Assembly: GCA_001781415.1 (NCBI GenBank)
Contig: MFLT01000008.1
Location: 201,434-249,026 of the forward strand
DNA from: Candidatus Kaiserbacteria bacterium RIFCSPLOWO2_01_FULL_45_25
GTDB taxonomy: Bacteria; Patescibacteriota; Minisyncoccia; Phycocordibacterales; UBA918
Direction of reading: 5' to 3'
DNA length: 47,593 bases
The notes under the pieces are model-generated. The model made no database searches. It was not told the origin of the DNA and saw only the letters and a list, made by a program, of their open reading frames with translations. Positions within the stretch are counted from its first letter, which is position 1; each line of letters opens with the position of its first letter. Of this stretch, positions 1-9,700 are shown piece after piece. The position numbers were made by a program, and so were the translations under genes.

Positions 1-854
1 AAATTAATTTTATAGAGTCGTTCAGCGTTTTGAAGAAGTTGCTCTTGTACTTCTTCTAGTGGTAATTGCTTTATCTCGGCAATTTTCTTGACTACCTCTG
101 CCACATAGCGCGGCTCGCAGCGCTGTCCCCGGTATGGCACCGGTGAGACATAGGGCGAATCAGTCTCAGCGTGCATGTTAGTAAGTGGAATCGCCTTAAC
201 TAGTTCTTCATACATCTTGGCAAAAGTAATCACGCCCGTGAAAGATACAGTGAAGCCAAGCTCAAAAAACTTCTCTGCCTCAGGAAGCGTACCAGCGTAA
301 AAATGAATATTGCCTGGCACAAGCGCGTACTGCTTCAAAGTCTGGTATACGTCCTCGTAGACACTGCGGCCGGTTGGACTTTCCTCGCCCGGCTTCGGGC
401 CACGAGTGTGAATCATAAGCGGAAGCCCTAGCTCATTAGCTAGCTTAATTTGAGCGATAAAGGCCTCTTCTTGGACCGCAAAGCTGTCTTTTGGTGTGTG
501 GTAGTAGTCGTAGCCACATTCACCAATCCCGACCACTTTGGGGCTTTTGGCCAGCGTCCGGTAGAGGTCCGGGTTAAATAATTCGCCACCAGTTGGAGCA
601 GGTGTGCCGCCACGGTCGTCTTCGTCCTCGTCTTCAGAGCCTGGAGCAGCTTGAATGGGATGTAGTCCAATAATCGCCCACGACCCTTCGTTAGCATCAG
701 CAATCTCAACCGCAAGCTTACTCGTCTTTTCAGTTGTTCCGATGTTGATATGCGCTACCTTATCGGCCAAGGTACGAACCAACACCTCCTCCCTATCCTC
801 AGCAAACGCCGAGAGGTTTAAGTGGGTGTGGGTATCGATACAAGTGTATTTCAT
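1..854 (-). CDS. tatD: TatD family metal-dependent hydrolase/DNase, runs off the left edge of the window
   Basis: Reverse-strand translation starts MKYTCIDTHTHLN...; contains GLHPIQ, GIGECGYDYYHTP, LPLMIHTR, HAETDSPYVSP typical of TatD; no stop before base 1. Confidence 0.9.
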   Translation of the reverse strand, partial: MKYTCIDTHTHLNLSAFAEDREEVLVRTLADKVAHINIGTTEKTSKLAVEIADANEGSWAIIGLHPIQAAPGSEDEDEDDRGGTPAPTGGELFNPDLYRTLAKSPKVVGIGECGYDYYHTPKDSFAVQEEAFIAQIKLANELGLPLMIHTRGPKPGEESPTGRSVYEDVYQTLKQYALVPGNIHFYAGTLPEAEKFFELGFTVSFTGVITFAKMYEELVKAIPLTNMHAETDSPYVSPVPYRGQRCEPRYVAEVVKKIAEIKQLPLEEVQEQLLQNAERLYKIN

Positions 855-855
855 T

Positions 856-2277
856 TTATTGTTCAAGACGAGAGAAGAGGTTTTCGGGTTTTTTGTTTTC
901 AGCGACGGCCTTAAGAATGACAGCTGAAGTGTTTGGCATGATTGGCTCAAGATACGAAGCAATTCCATGCACTTCACGAACAAGGTCTGAGATTATTTCT
1001 TGTGCAGCTGCTTTATCTGTCTTTACCAGTTTAAATGGTTCTGTAGTGGCAATCTTTTCATCCTGCATCTGTACAGTGTGCCAAATAGTATCTAGCGCGC
1101 TTTGGAAGTTAAATTCATTTAGGGACGGCATAGTAATAGACGGAACAGAATCTATGGCCACTGGTGCATCTAGATGCGTCTCAGCCATTTTCATAACGCG
1201 AGCGACGAGGTTACCGAGGCCGTTTACCAGGTTAGCTGTATACCACTCATCCATCTTCTCCCAAGTCACGTCTGAGTCATCAAATGGATGGACGTGGCGA
1301 AGGAGGATATAGCGAGTGGCGTCAGTACCATACTTGGCAATCATCTCGTACGGTGAAATCACGTTACCAAGACTCTTGGACATCTTTTGTCCGCCCGAAT
1401 TAATAAAGCCGTGGTAGACAACTTTGTCGGTCGCTTTAACGTCGGCACTCTTGAGCATCGCTTGCCACATAACTGACTGGAAGCGTATTTGGTCTTTGCC
1501 AGCGAGTTGCAGCGTCTCACCTTCAGTCCAAAACTTAGTGAAGTTTCCTCCTTCCTCTGGCCAGCCGAGAGTTGAGATGTAGTTGGTAAGGGCGTCAAAC
1601 CACACGTACATGACTTGGTTGTCGTCACCGGGTACGGGTATGCCCCAGTTGAGGCGTGCTTTCTCGCGACTAATAGAAAAATCTTCCAGACCTCCCTTCA
1701 CAAAGTTAATCGCTTCTTGACGTCGCCACTCTGGCACGATTACTCCTTCAGTACTGAGGTACTCTTCTAGGTATGCCTGATAGTTTGAAAGTTTAAAGAA
1801 ATAATTTTCTTCTTCAATTTCTTGGCATGGGGTGGTATGAATTGGACACACCTTGCCTTCAAGTAGTTCTTCTGGCTTGTAAAAAAGTTCACAGCCAACA
1901 CAGTACAGCCCGCTGTACTTCTTTTTATAGATATCGCCTTTGGCCTCACAGCGACGCCAAATTTCTTGGGCAGCGAGTTTGTGCGCACTGTCTGTGGTGC
2001 GGATGAAGTTATCAAATGAGAGATTGAGAGCACTGCCAAGTTTCTTGAACTCACTTGCGTAGTGGTCTACGTAGATTTGGCGGTCTTCCCCACGCTCGTC
2101 AGCCTTTTGGGCAATTTTCTGTCCGTGTTCGTCGGTACCAGTAGTAAAGAAAACTTCCTGACCCAAGAGACGCCAGTAGCGAGCCAAGATGTCGGCCTGG
2201 ATAATTTCCAAAGCAAACCCGATATGAGGGTCGGAGTTTACGTACGGTAAGGTGGTAGTGATGTATTTAGCTTTCAT
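856..2277 (-). CDS. metG: Methionyl-tRNA synthetase
   Basis: TTLPYVNSDPHIGFALE, zinc-type Cys motif, KMSKSLGN signature. Confidence 0.95.
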   Translation of the reverse strand: MKAKYITTTLPYVNSDPHIGFALEIIQADILARYWRLLGQEVFFTTGTDEHGQKIAQKADERGEDRQIYVDHYASEFKKLGSALNLSFDNFIRTTDSAHKLAAQEIWRRCEAKGDIYKKKYSGLYCVGCELFYKPEELLEGKVCPIHTTPCQEIEEENYFFKLSNYQAYLEEYLSTEGVIVPEWRRQEAINFVKGGLEDFSISREKARLNWGIPVPGDDNQVMYVWFDALTNYISTLGWPEEGGNFTKFWTEGETLQLAGKDQIRFQSVMWQAMLKSADVKATDKVVYHGFINSGGQKMSKSLGNVISPYEMIAKYGTDATRYILLRHVHPFDDSDVTWEKMDEWYTANLVNGLGNLVARVMKMAETHLDAPVAIDSVPSITMPSLNEFNFQSALDTIWHTVQMQDEKIATTEPFKLVKTDKAAAQEIISDLVREVHGIASYLEPIMPNTSAVILKAVAENKKPENLFSRLEQ

Positions 2278-2346
2278 AGTGAATTTAACTCTAACACAGC
2301 GTAAAAAATATAAAAGCCATACCGCAATGCGCTATACTAGGCAGAT

Positions 2347-2514
2347 ATGGAATCAAAACGGCTGATTTACCTAGGAATGTTTATTGGTGGGTTTATTGGC
2401 GGCTATATCCCAAGTCTGTGGGGTGCTGGAGGATTTTCACTCACTAGTGTCATCGGTAATGCGGTCGGGGCTATCTTTGGTATTTGGGTAATGTTTAAAC
2501 TGACTAGATACTAA
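2347..2514 (+). CDS. Small (55 aa) glycine-rich hydrophobic membrane protein
   Basis: ATG-to-TAA ORF MESKRLIYLGMFIGGFIGGYIPSLWGAGGFSLTSVIGNAVGAIFGIWVMFKLTRY followed directly by a terminator. Confidence 0.6.
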   Translation: MESKRLIYLGMFIGGFIGGYIPSLWGAGGFSLTSVIGNAVGAIFGIWVMFKLTRY

Positions 2515-2520
2515 TCAAAT

Positions 2521-2551
2521 AAAAGCCCGGCACCCGCGGTGCCGGGCTTTT
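2521..2551. terminator. Rho-independent terminator, bidirectional
   Basis: AAAAGCCCGGCACCCGCGGTGCCGGGCTTTT. Confidence 0.9.
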
Positions 2552-2660
2552 AAGTTTGTAATAACAACAAAACCACCCTAGTAATTTTCAAGCCTGGTCC
2601 TCACTCCAAGTATCGTCGTTGCGGAGGGATCTCAAATCACTAGTGGTGGTTTTATGTTCT

Positions 2661-4040
2661 TTACTTCAAATAGTTCACTAGTTCAGCGATAGCGACGCGG
2701 GTCTGCTCGCCAGTGTCGCGGTCGCGAACTGTTACAGTGTCCCCTAGCTCTGGCTTTTCTTGGCCAAGAGTTTCGAAGTCAATTACGATACACGCTGGTG
2801 TACCGATTTCGTCCTGACGACGATAACGTTTACCAATGTTGCCGTTATCATCCCAAGCCACGTTTCCAAATTCTTTCTTCAGAAGTTTAAATACTTCACG
2901 CGCCTTCTCTACTAGTTCTGGCTTATTCTTTAATAGTGGTGAGACAGCTACTCGATATGGAGCTAGGTGCTTTGGCAGCTTGAGAAACGCACGCACTTCT
3001 CCACCCATTTCGTCTTCGGTATATGCTTCGCAGAGGACAGCTGTAAAAGCTCGTCCAACTCCAAATGATGGCTCGAGCACATGAGGAATGAACCGCGCTC
3101 CATCTGGTTCAATGTATTCCATTGATTGCCCACTGGCATTCATGTGACTCTTGAGGTCATGGTCCGTACGATACGCAAAACCAGCCAGCTCATCAAAGCC
3201 CTTGCCTGGGAAATTATATTCAAAATCAATAGTCCGCTTACTATAGTGAGCCAAGTCATTGGCTGGTACGTCGTACTCTTGGACATTGGCGCGATTAAGA
3301 CCCAGGTGGTCAAACCACTTCCAAAGGTCTTGGCGCAGCAATTCAAAACGCTCCTTCCATTCACTTTCTTTTACGAAGTATTCAATTTCCATTTGTTCAA
3401 ACTCACGTACGCGGAAAAGAAATTCACGTGGTGCAATTTCGTTTCTAAAGGCTTTACCGATTTGCGCAATACCAAATGGAATTTTTGGCGCCATGGAGTC
3501 AACTACGTTCTTGAAGTTTACAAAAATACCTTGAGCTGTTTCGGGACGGAGATATACAAGACCTTCTGGACCGGCCACAGCACCAATACGCGTCTCAAAC
3601 ATCATATTAAACTGACGAGCTTTTGATAGCGGGTTACCTTTCGGACTTTTTACTCCCGTATCAAAAATGAGAGAATCGATTTGTTCAAGGGTAAGACCAT
3701 CAGCTTCAATACCATTGTCTTTAAGAAGATGGTCAGCGCGATATCGTTCACCAGTTTCAGTATCTTCGACTAGCGGGTCACAAAAACCAGCTCCAGTGTG
3801 ACCAGAGGCTTCCCAGGTCTTGGCGTTCATCAAAATCGCGGCATCAAGTCCGTACATATCTTCACGGTCTTCGACAAACATCTTCCACCATTCCCGCTTG
3901 ATGTTGTTGTTGAGAGCAACGCCGAGCGGACCTAAATCCCAGGTACCTTTAAGGCCGCCATAAATTTCACTCCCCTGGAATACGAACCCTCGCCTTTTAC
4001 AAAGGGAAACCACCTTATCCATGCTGTCTTTTGTTGTCAT
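2661..4040 (-). CDS. glyS: Glycyl-tRNA synthetase (single-chain type)
   Basis: GFVFQGSEIYGGLKGTWDLGPLG, RPETAQGIFVNFKN, EPSFGVGRAF. Confidence 0.95.
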   Translation of the reverse strand: MTTKDSMDKVVSLCKRRGFVFQGSEIYGGLKGTWDLGPLGVALNNNIKREWWKMFVEDREDMYGLDAAILMNAKTWEASGHTGAGFCDPLVEDTETGERYRADHLLKDNGIEADGLTLEQIDSLIFDTGVKSPKGNPLSKARQFNMMFETRIGAVAGPEGLVYLRPETAQGIFVNFKNVVDSMAPKIPFGIAQIGKAFRNEIAPREFLFRVREFEQMEIEYFVKESEWKERFELLRQDLWKWFDHLGLNRANVQEYDVPANDLAHYSKRTIDFEYNFPGKGFDELAGFAYRTDHDLKSHMNASGQSMEYIEPDGARFIPHVLEPSFGVGRAFTAVLCEAYTEDEMGGEVRAFLKLPKHLAPYRVAVSPLLKNKPELVEKAREVFKLLKKEFGNVAWDDNGNIGKRYRRQDEIGTPACIVIDFETLGQEKPELGDTVTVRDRDTGEQTRVAIAELVNYLK

Positions 4041-4054
4041 AATGTAATTGAAAT

Positions 4055-6013
4055 TTAATCTGCCTCTACTCGTCCGTTGTCTCGGCCATAGCCAGCTTCA
4101 CGCGATAGTTCGTTGGTTAGTAAAGCATTCACCACTCGAACAGTTGTTTCGGTAAAACGGTCAGTAGCTCGTACTTCTTGAGAGCCAACTAATGTAGGAT
4201 TTGTACCAACTTGTGTGACACTTGGCAAGAGCGAGACTTGAACCTTTAGCTGTTTGGACGTTTTGGCAGACATGGCCCCGACATTCCAGCGAATCTGTTT
4301 AGCCACCGGATTGTACTCTACCGTACCCTCCCCTTCAAAATTATCAAGCCAGGCAACGTGCTGCGGTAATGAAGTGGTCATGACAGCTGCCGTGAGGTCG
4401 TTGGCACCCGCTTCAATTTCAAAGGTTAGCGTATAGGTGGTGTCTTGATTAGCAATTGGTGGCAGCGGACCAGTATCAACAAACGGACCGTCGTTTCGTC
4501 CGGCTTGGGCCCTAAGCTCGAGCTGTGACTCATACTTAGCTTCAGCGACCGCCGTACCAACAATCTCTTCGGCGGCACCCGCTTCACGCACGCGTCTAGC
4601 ATAGACATTGGTTGAAATATCAAAGGACGCTGTCTGCTGATTTATATCAGGCTTCACAAAGAACAAAAATTCACGTGACTCCCCTGGACGCACTTCCGCT
4701 AAGTCTTCCATACCAGCCACTTCATAACGAATGACTTTGTTGGTTGAATCATAAAAGCCACCTTTGATGTTGAGGAGATTGTCACGAATTAAATTACCCT
4801 TTGGCGACACCTCTACCCGCATATCATAAATAGTTTCATCCAAGGTGTTAGTGATACTAATTACCACTCCCGCCTCCTTCCCTGCTTCCACTACAGCTGC
4901 ACCGTCCTTGTCGCCGTTTACCGATACGAGAACATCAATAAACGGATGTTCGATAGTGTATGTAGTCTTGGCCTGAGTCATGATTGAGCTCATCACAAAC
5001 TGATTATCAGAACGTGGTGTTCCAGCCAAGAACTGCAACTCGGACTCTTCGTTAGCCACGCCACTAATACGGCCACGAAGCTTTATCACTTGTGAACCCT
5101 CAGGTGCAATCTCACTAATTATCCAAGTATTCTGTCCATATGATGGAGATGGTTCAGACCGCAAGAATGAGAAACTGTTTGGATAGTTAGCAGTTATGAG
5201 GATATTGCGCTGCACAGCACTGGTGTTTGATTGCACTGTGAGCGTGACCTCAATCTCCTGCCCTGATGAGGCGCGTTCAATAGCATCCACTCTAATAACT
5301 AGTGGTGAAGAATTGATTTTGATTTTTACTGACTCAGCTTCTTTAAAGAAAGTTCCATTTGAACCATTCACTCGATATTCAATAGTGGCCCGCACTTCCT
5401 TCTCTTCATTCTCTTCGCCAAAGAAGAGAGCGTTTAATGGGATATTTATTGCTTCACCGGCCGCAATACTTTCAATTGGAATTCGCTGTTCGTATAAGTC
5501 TTTAGTCTCAGCGTCATTGGTCTTGGTACCAATTGGGTAATTTACAATCAGGGTAGCGGCTTGAATTGGTACGCTATTTTGGTTGGAGACACTTATCTGC
5601 ATTGGCACCTGTTCCCCAGCCGCAATTGAGAACGGGGCTTCAATGTTGATGCTGATATTTCTAGCTGAAATTTGATTGTTACCAAAGAAAAGGTAAAGGC
5701 TAGAAATAATCGCTACCACAATAAAACACGCGATGCTCACCAACAAAATAATCATTCGATACGATCGCTTTCGGGGTAGTGTCTCCTCTTCTTCTATCTT
5801 CATGTCTAATTCTGGTGGACGAGTTTGAGGTGGTTCATCAACTACTGGTGGAGCAACGGGAACTACCCGGGGAGCACTGGTAGCCCAGCCACGAGACACG
5901 TCCACCTCGGTCTTTGGCAGTTGGTGTCGAGTATTTGCTGTACCCGAAAAGTCACGGTCGTAGAGTCGCTTGCGGAGTTCGTCGATATTTTCCTGGTCTT
6001 TTATCCCTGACAT
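4055..6013 (-). CDS. Single-pass membrane protein with large extracellular beta-sandwich (DUF11/CARDB-like) repeats
   Basis: N-terminal cytoplasmic segment, TM helix MIILLVSIACFIVVAIISSLYLFF, long repetitive extracellular region. Confidence 0.7.
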   Translation of the reverse strand: MSGIKDQENIDELRKRLYDRDFSGTANTRHQLPKTEVDVSRGWATSAPRVVPVAPPVVDEPPQTRPPELDMKIEEEETLPRKRSYRMIILLVSIACFIVVAIISSLYLFFGNNQISARNISINIEAPFSIAAGEQVPMQISVSNQNSVPIQAATLIVNYPIGTKTNDAETKDLYEQRIPIESIAAGEAINIPLNALFFGEENEEKEVRATIEYRVNGSNGTFFKEAESVKIKINSSPLVIRVDAIERASSGQEIEVTLTVQSNTSAVQRNILITANYPNSFSFLRSEPSPSYGQNTWIISEIAPEGSQVIKLRGRISGVANEESELQFLAGTPRSDNQFVMSSIMTQAKTTYTIEHPFIDVLVSVNGDKDGAAVVEAGKEAGVVISITNTLDETIYDMRVEVSPKGNLIRDNLLNIKGGFYDSTNKVIRYEVAGMEDLAEVRPGESREFLFFVKPDINQQTASFDISTNVYARRVREAGAAEEIVGTAVAEAKYESQLELRAQAGRNDGPFVDTGPLPPIANQDTTYTLTFEIEAGANDLTAAVMTTSLPQHVAWLDNFEGEGTVEYNPVAKQIRWNVGAMSAKTSKQLKVQVSLLPSVTQVGTNPTLVGSQEVRATDRFTETTVRVVNALLTNELSREAGYGRDNGRVEAD

Positions 6014-6084
6014 AGTCTTTTCTAGTATACCACCACTACAGAACCCGTCCCAAACAGAATAACTAGAACTAAGTGGTATTACTT

Positions 6085-6207
6085 AGAGCCTATTCGCAAA
6101 CCTCCAGATACGAGGCGCGACTGAACGAAAACATGAGTCGTATTGCTATACGGTGAATGTTTAAGTGAAGGAAGCAACAAAGTATATGGAGTTTGTGGGT
6201 AGGCTCT
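6085..6207. repeat. MITE-like repeat, copy A (~123 bp, inverted terminal repeats)
   Basis: AGAGCCTATTCGCAAACCTCC...GGAGTTTGTGGGTAGGCTCT; core ~90% identical to 32895-33018. Confidence 0.85.
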
Positions 6208-6785
6208 TAGAGATGGCTGCTATCCGTAGCTTTGGCTATTAGTACTTCTAATTGGGCGATAGTGGTAGGGCTGGCAGTCATAACAACGTCTTTCAATGTG
6301 CGGTTTTGGAGCGAAATTGGAATTGAAGCTTCATCTACATACCCCAACATAGACAAAATCCTTATCTGTATAAACAAGTCCAAAACCGCCCGATTCGGCT
6401 GGGGCTGGCTCACCACCTCAAGCGCTTCCACCACAAAATCGTATAGTTCTGATGAAGCTTCCTCGCCGCGGATAAATCGTCTAAGTAACCGGTACAGTAA
6501 AACCACACTTCCCCGTGTCTCGCGGTCTGGTGCTCCACTAAAATCATTCTTCAGAGATTCGACACTCCCAATCCGCCAACCGGTTTTGCCTTTAACGAGC
6601 GAGACGCGAATGCGAGAAAAATCTTGTAGAGCCTGACGCTGCTTTGAGACTTCTTCACGCACACTCTTGGCGGTAGCAAAAAGCATTCCGTTATCACGCG
6701 TAAAAAGCAGAAATGATTTATCTGAAGTGTTTTGTTCGAAGCTCCCACAAACCAACGCTTCGGTAGTGTAGGTAACGTAAGACAT
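6207..6785 (-). CDS. recO: DNA repair protein RecO
   Basis: MSYVTYTTEALVCGSFEQNTSDKSFLLFTRDNGMLFATAKSVR... RecO N-terminal OB-fold pattern. Confidence 0.75.
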   Translation of the reverse strand: MSYVTYTTEALVCGSFEQNTSDKSFLLFTRDNGMLFATAKSVREEVSKQRQALQDFSRIRVSLVKGKTGWRIGSVESLKNDFSGAPDRETRGSVVLLYRLLRRFIRGEEASSELYDFVVEALEVVSQPQPNRAVLDLFIQIRILSMLGYVDEASIPISLQNRTLKDVVMTASPTTIAQLEVLIAKATDSSHL

Positions 6786-9700
6786 CTAAAGTTTTTTGAG
6801 CGCTATCACAAAGGTGTGCTCACCAGCTGTAACTGTCTCCCCCTCGACGTCAGTAAACATGAGTTCAGTTGCTCCAACTGTCTTGGTTAACATGTCTTTG
6901 AATGTCTCCAGTACTAGTCGACCTTCAGGTGTCGCTTGTACCATAAGAGCGATACGGTCTTGGGGTTCGAGCCCGTCTTGCTTGCGGCGTTCTTGAACTG
7001 CGCGCATAAATTCTCGCACTTCCCCTTCGGCCTTTAACTCTGGTGTGATAGTGAGATTAAGTATCACCCGCTCAGTTTGATCTGGCGCAAATGTCACCTC
7101 CTTCACATTCACCTCTTCCGCTACAATTGACGCATATTCAGGCGCGAGTTCATGATTCAGACTAAGAGCGCTTAATGGTTGGCGGACTTTGGCATTAGCC
7201 TTAGTTCGAGCTTCGAGCGCGAGGGTTACAAACTCTCGGACCAAACTCATTTCTTCCAAGACAACAGAATCAATGACTCCTCCCTCTGGCCACGCGGCCA
7301 AGTGCACACTCTCTGGTTCGTGTTCTCCCTTAACAGCACGGTAAAGATACTCCGCATAAAACGGCATAGCTGGCGCCATCACGAGTGCTAGAGTACGTAG
7401 TAAGTGACGAAGTGTACCAATAGCCAAAGCTTTGTCTGCCTCGTCCTCCCCCTTAAGTCTTTCACGTGAACGACGTAGATACCAGACAGACACATCTTCA
7501 ATGAAGTCTGCTATTGGCCTGGTCGCTTTATCAAGTTCGTAGTTTTTGTAACCAGTGGTTGAATCAGCAATCAACTGATTGAGACGAGATACAATCCACC
7601 TATCAAGTACATTGGTCGAATCGGCAGTTGGCTTGGTGCCATCAGCAAACATCTCGTACATCGCAAGCACATTGTGCAAACGACCGATGTTCTTGCGTTG
7701 TAGTTCAAGTACTTCCTTCTCGGAGAAGTTTAAATCTTCACCGCGCATAATTGGCGATGAGAGCAAGTAGTACCGCATAGCATCGGCACCCACGCGGTCA
7801 GCCAGTTCCATTGGGTCTGGATAATTTCGGAGTGACTTAGACATTTTCTTGCCATCTTCGGCGAGCACCAGTCCGTTTACAATCACGTTTTCATACGGTG
7901 ATTTTCCAAACAGTGCGGTACCAAGCACAATGAGTGAGTAGAACCAGCCGCGAGTCTGATCAAGACCTTCGGCAATGAATTGTGCCGGGAAATTCTGCTT
8001 CGCAAAGGTGCCTTCGTCACACGAGAATGGATAGTGGTGCTGTCCGTATGGCATTGAGCCAGACTCAAACCAACAGTCAAATACATCTGGTACACGTACG
8101 AGTTTAGTCTCACCTTCATAAAGCACGATGTCATCAATGTATGGGCGATGATAATCAAGCGCGAAGTCGTCGTTGTGTGGCATTGGGGTAAATGGCAACG
8201 CCTGCACTTCAGCGTTTTTCATAAAGCCTTCAGTAGCCTTAAGAGTGACGGCCTCCTCACGTTCCAAACCAGCCGCTACCACTCGCAAACCAAAGAGTGA
8301 AGCAGCATGACCAACAAACAATACGTTCTTACCAGCGTATTTACTCTCAATCTCATAAAGCATAGCGCCTACCCTTCTTACTACATCCATACGATTCTCT
8401 CGTCCGGGCAAATCTTTGAAGAATACTTCTCGCTCACTTTCAAACAATGAGTGATAATCTGGCCAAGTCTTTCCTTCCAAATCCGCGCCAGCCTGGAGCT
8501 CTGCCAAACGACCGTCTTCAATTACTTGCTCGGCCTCTAGCCCGAGTTCTCGCGCCACTATTTCAGCAGTGGTTTTGGTACGCAAAAAGCCAGAATGCAC
8601 AATCAAATCAATGTTCTTGGCTTTAAGGTCAGCGGTAGCAGCCACTACTTGTTCCTGACCCTTTTCGGTCAAATTATCAACGGTTAATTTATCAGCACTA
8701 ACCTTAAATGAAAGATTACTTTCTGACTCACCGTGTCGCATCACAAAATACTGGTTGCCACTTTTTTTGACCTTAGCCTGCAATTCAGCAAGTGAACTTA
8801 GGACCACATAGTCCTTGGTCTCGGGGTTACGCCAAATTGGTAGTGGGGCTCCCCAATAACGCTGGCGACTAACCGCCCAATCACGTGCCCCTTCCAGCCA
8901 CTTACCAAAGCGGTTAGCACCCACATGGTCTGGCACCCAATGTACTTGGTTATTAGCAGCCACCAAATCATCTTTGATATCAGTTACCTTCACAAACCAA
9001 GAGGTGGTAGCGTAATTTAGAAGCGGTGTTTCGTCGCGCCAACAATGCGGATAACTGTGAGTGATATTTTCCTTTTTGAAAACCTTGCCCGAAGCCTGCA
9101 GTGCCTTGAGGATTTCAATATCAGCTTCTTTGTGGTCAATCTCGGCAGTATCATCATCTTTTGGCTTTACCAGTTTTCCGGCGAAGTCAGTGATGAAGTC
9201 CATAAAACGTCCTTCGTAATCAACATGGTGTACCACCGGCACTCCTTCCCTTTGAGCAAGCTGAAGATCTTCCTCTCCGTAGGCTGGCGCTAGGTGCACT
9301 GCTCCAGTACCATCTTGTCCAAGCTCGACATAATCAGCGTGGTAGATTTTCCAAGCTTTGTCTTTACCTTTCATCTCGACATCTTTGAAGTACGCAAACG
9401 GTGGTTCGTATGAACGCCCCACGAGCTCAGACCCCTTCATCTCCCCTACCACCTCATGCTGAATATCACCCAGTTGTACCAAACGTTCTTTGGCTAACAC
9501 TACAAATTCTTCTCCAGCCTCAGTGGTGATTTTTACTTTTGCATACACAAAGTCGTTGTGTACCGCCGCGGCCATGTTCCCCGGTAGAGTCCACGGTGTA
9601 GTAGTCCAGACTAAGAGTGACGTATCAGTCTTGTTACCAGCCTCATCAAGCAGTGGTAGCTTCACAGTCACGGCAATATCTTTGATGTCTTTGTAGCCTT

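Noticed and set aside
893-1312. ORFs antisense to strong genes (e.g. 893-1312, 3126-3626, 10023-10355, 12007-12342, 14238-14573)
   Set aside because: They lie opposite confidently assigned conserved CDSs and show no family motifs; treated as spurious six-frame ORFs
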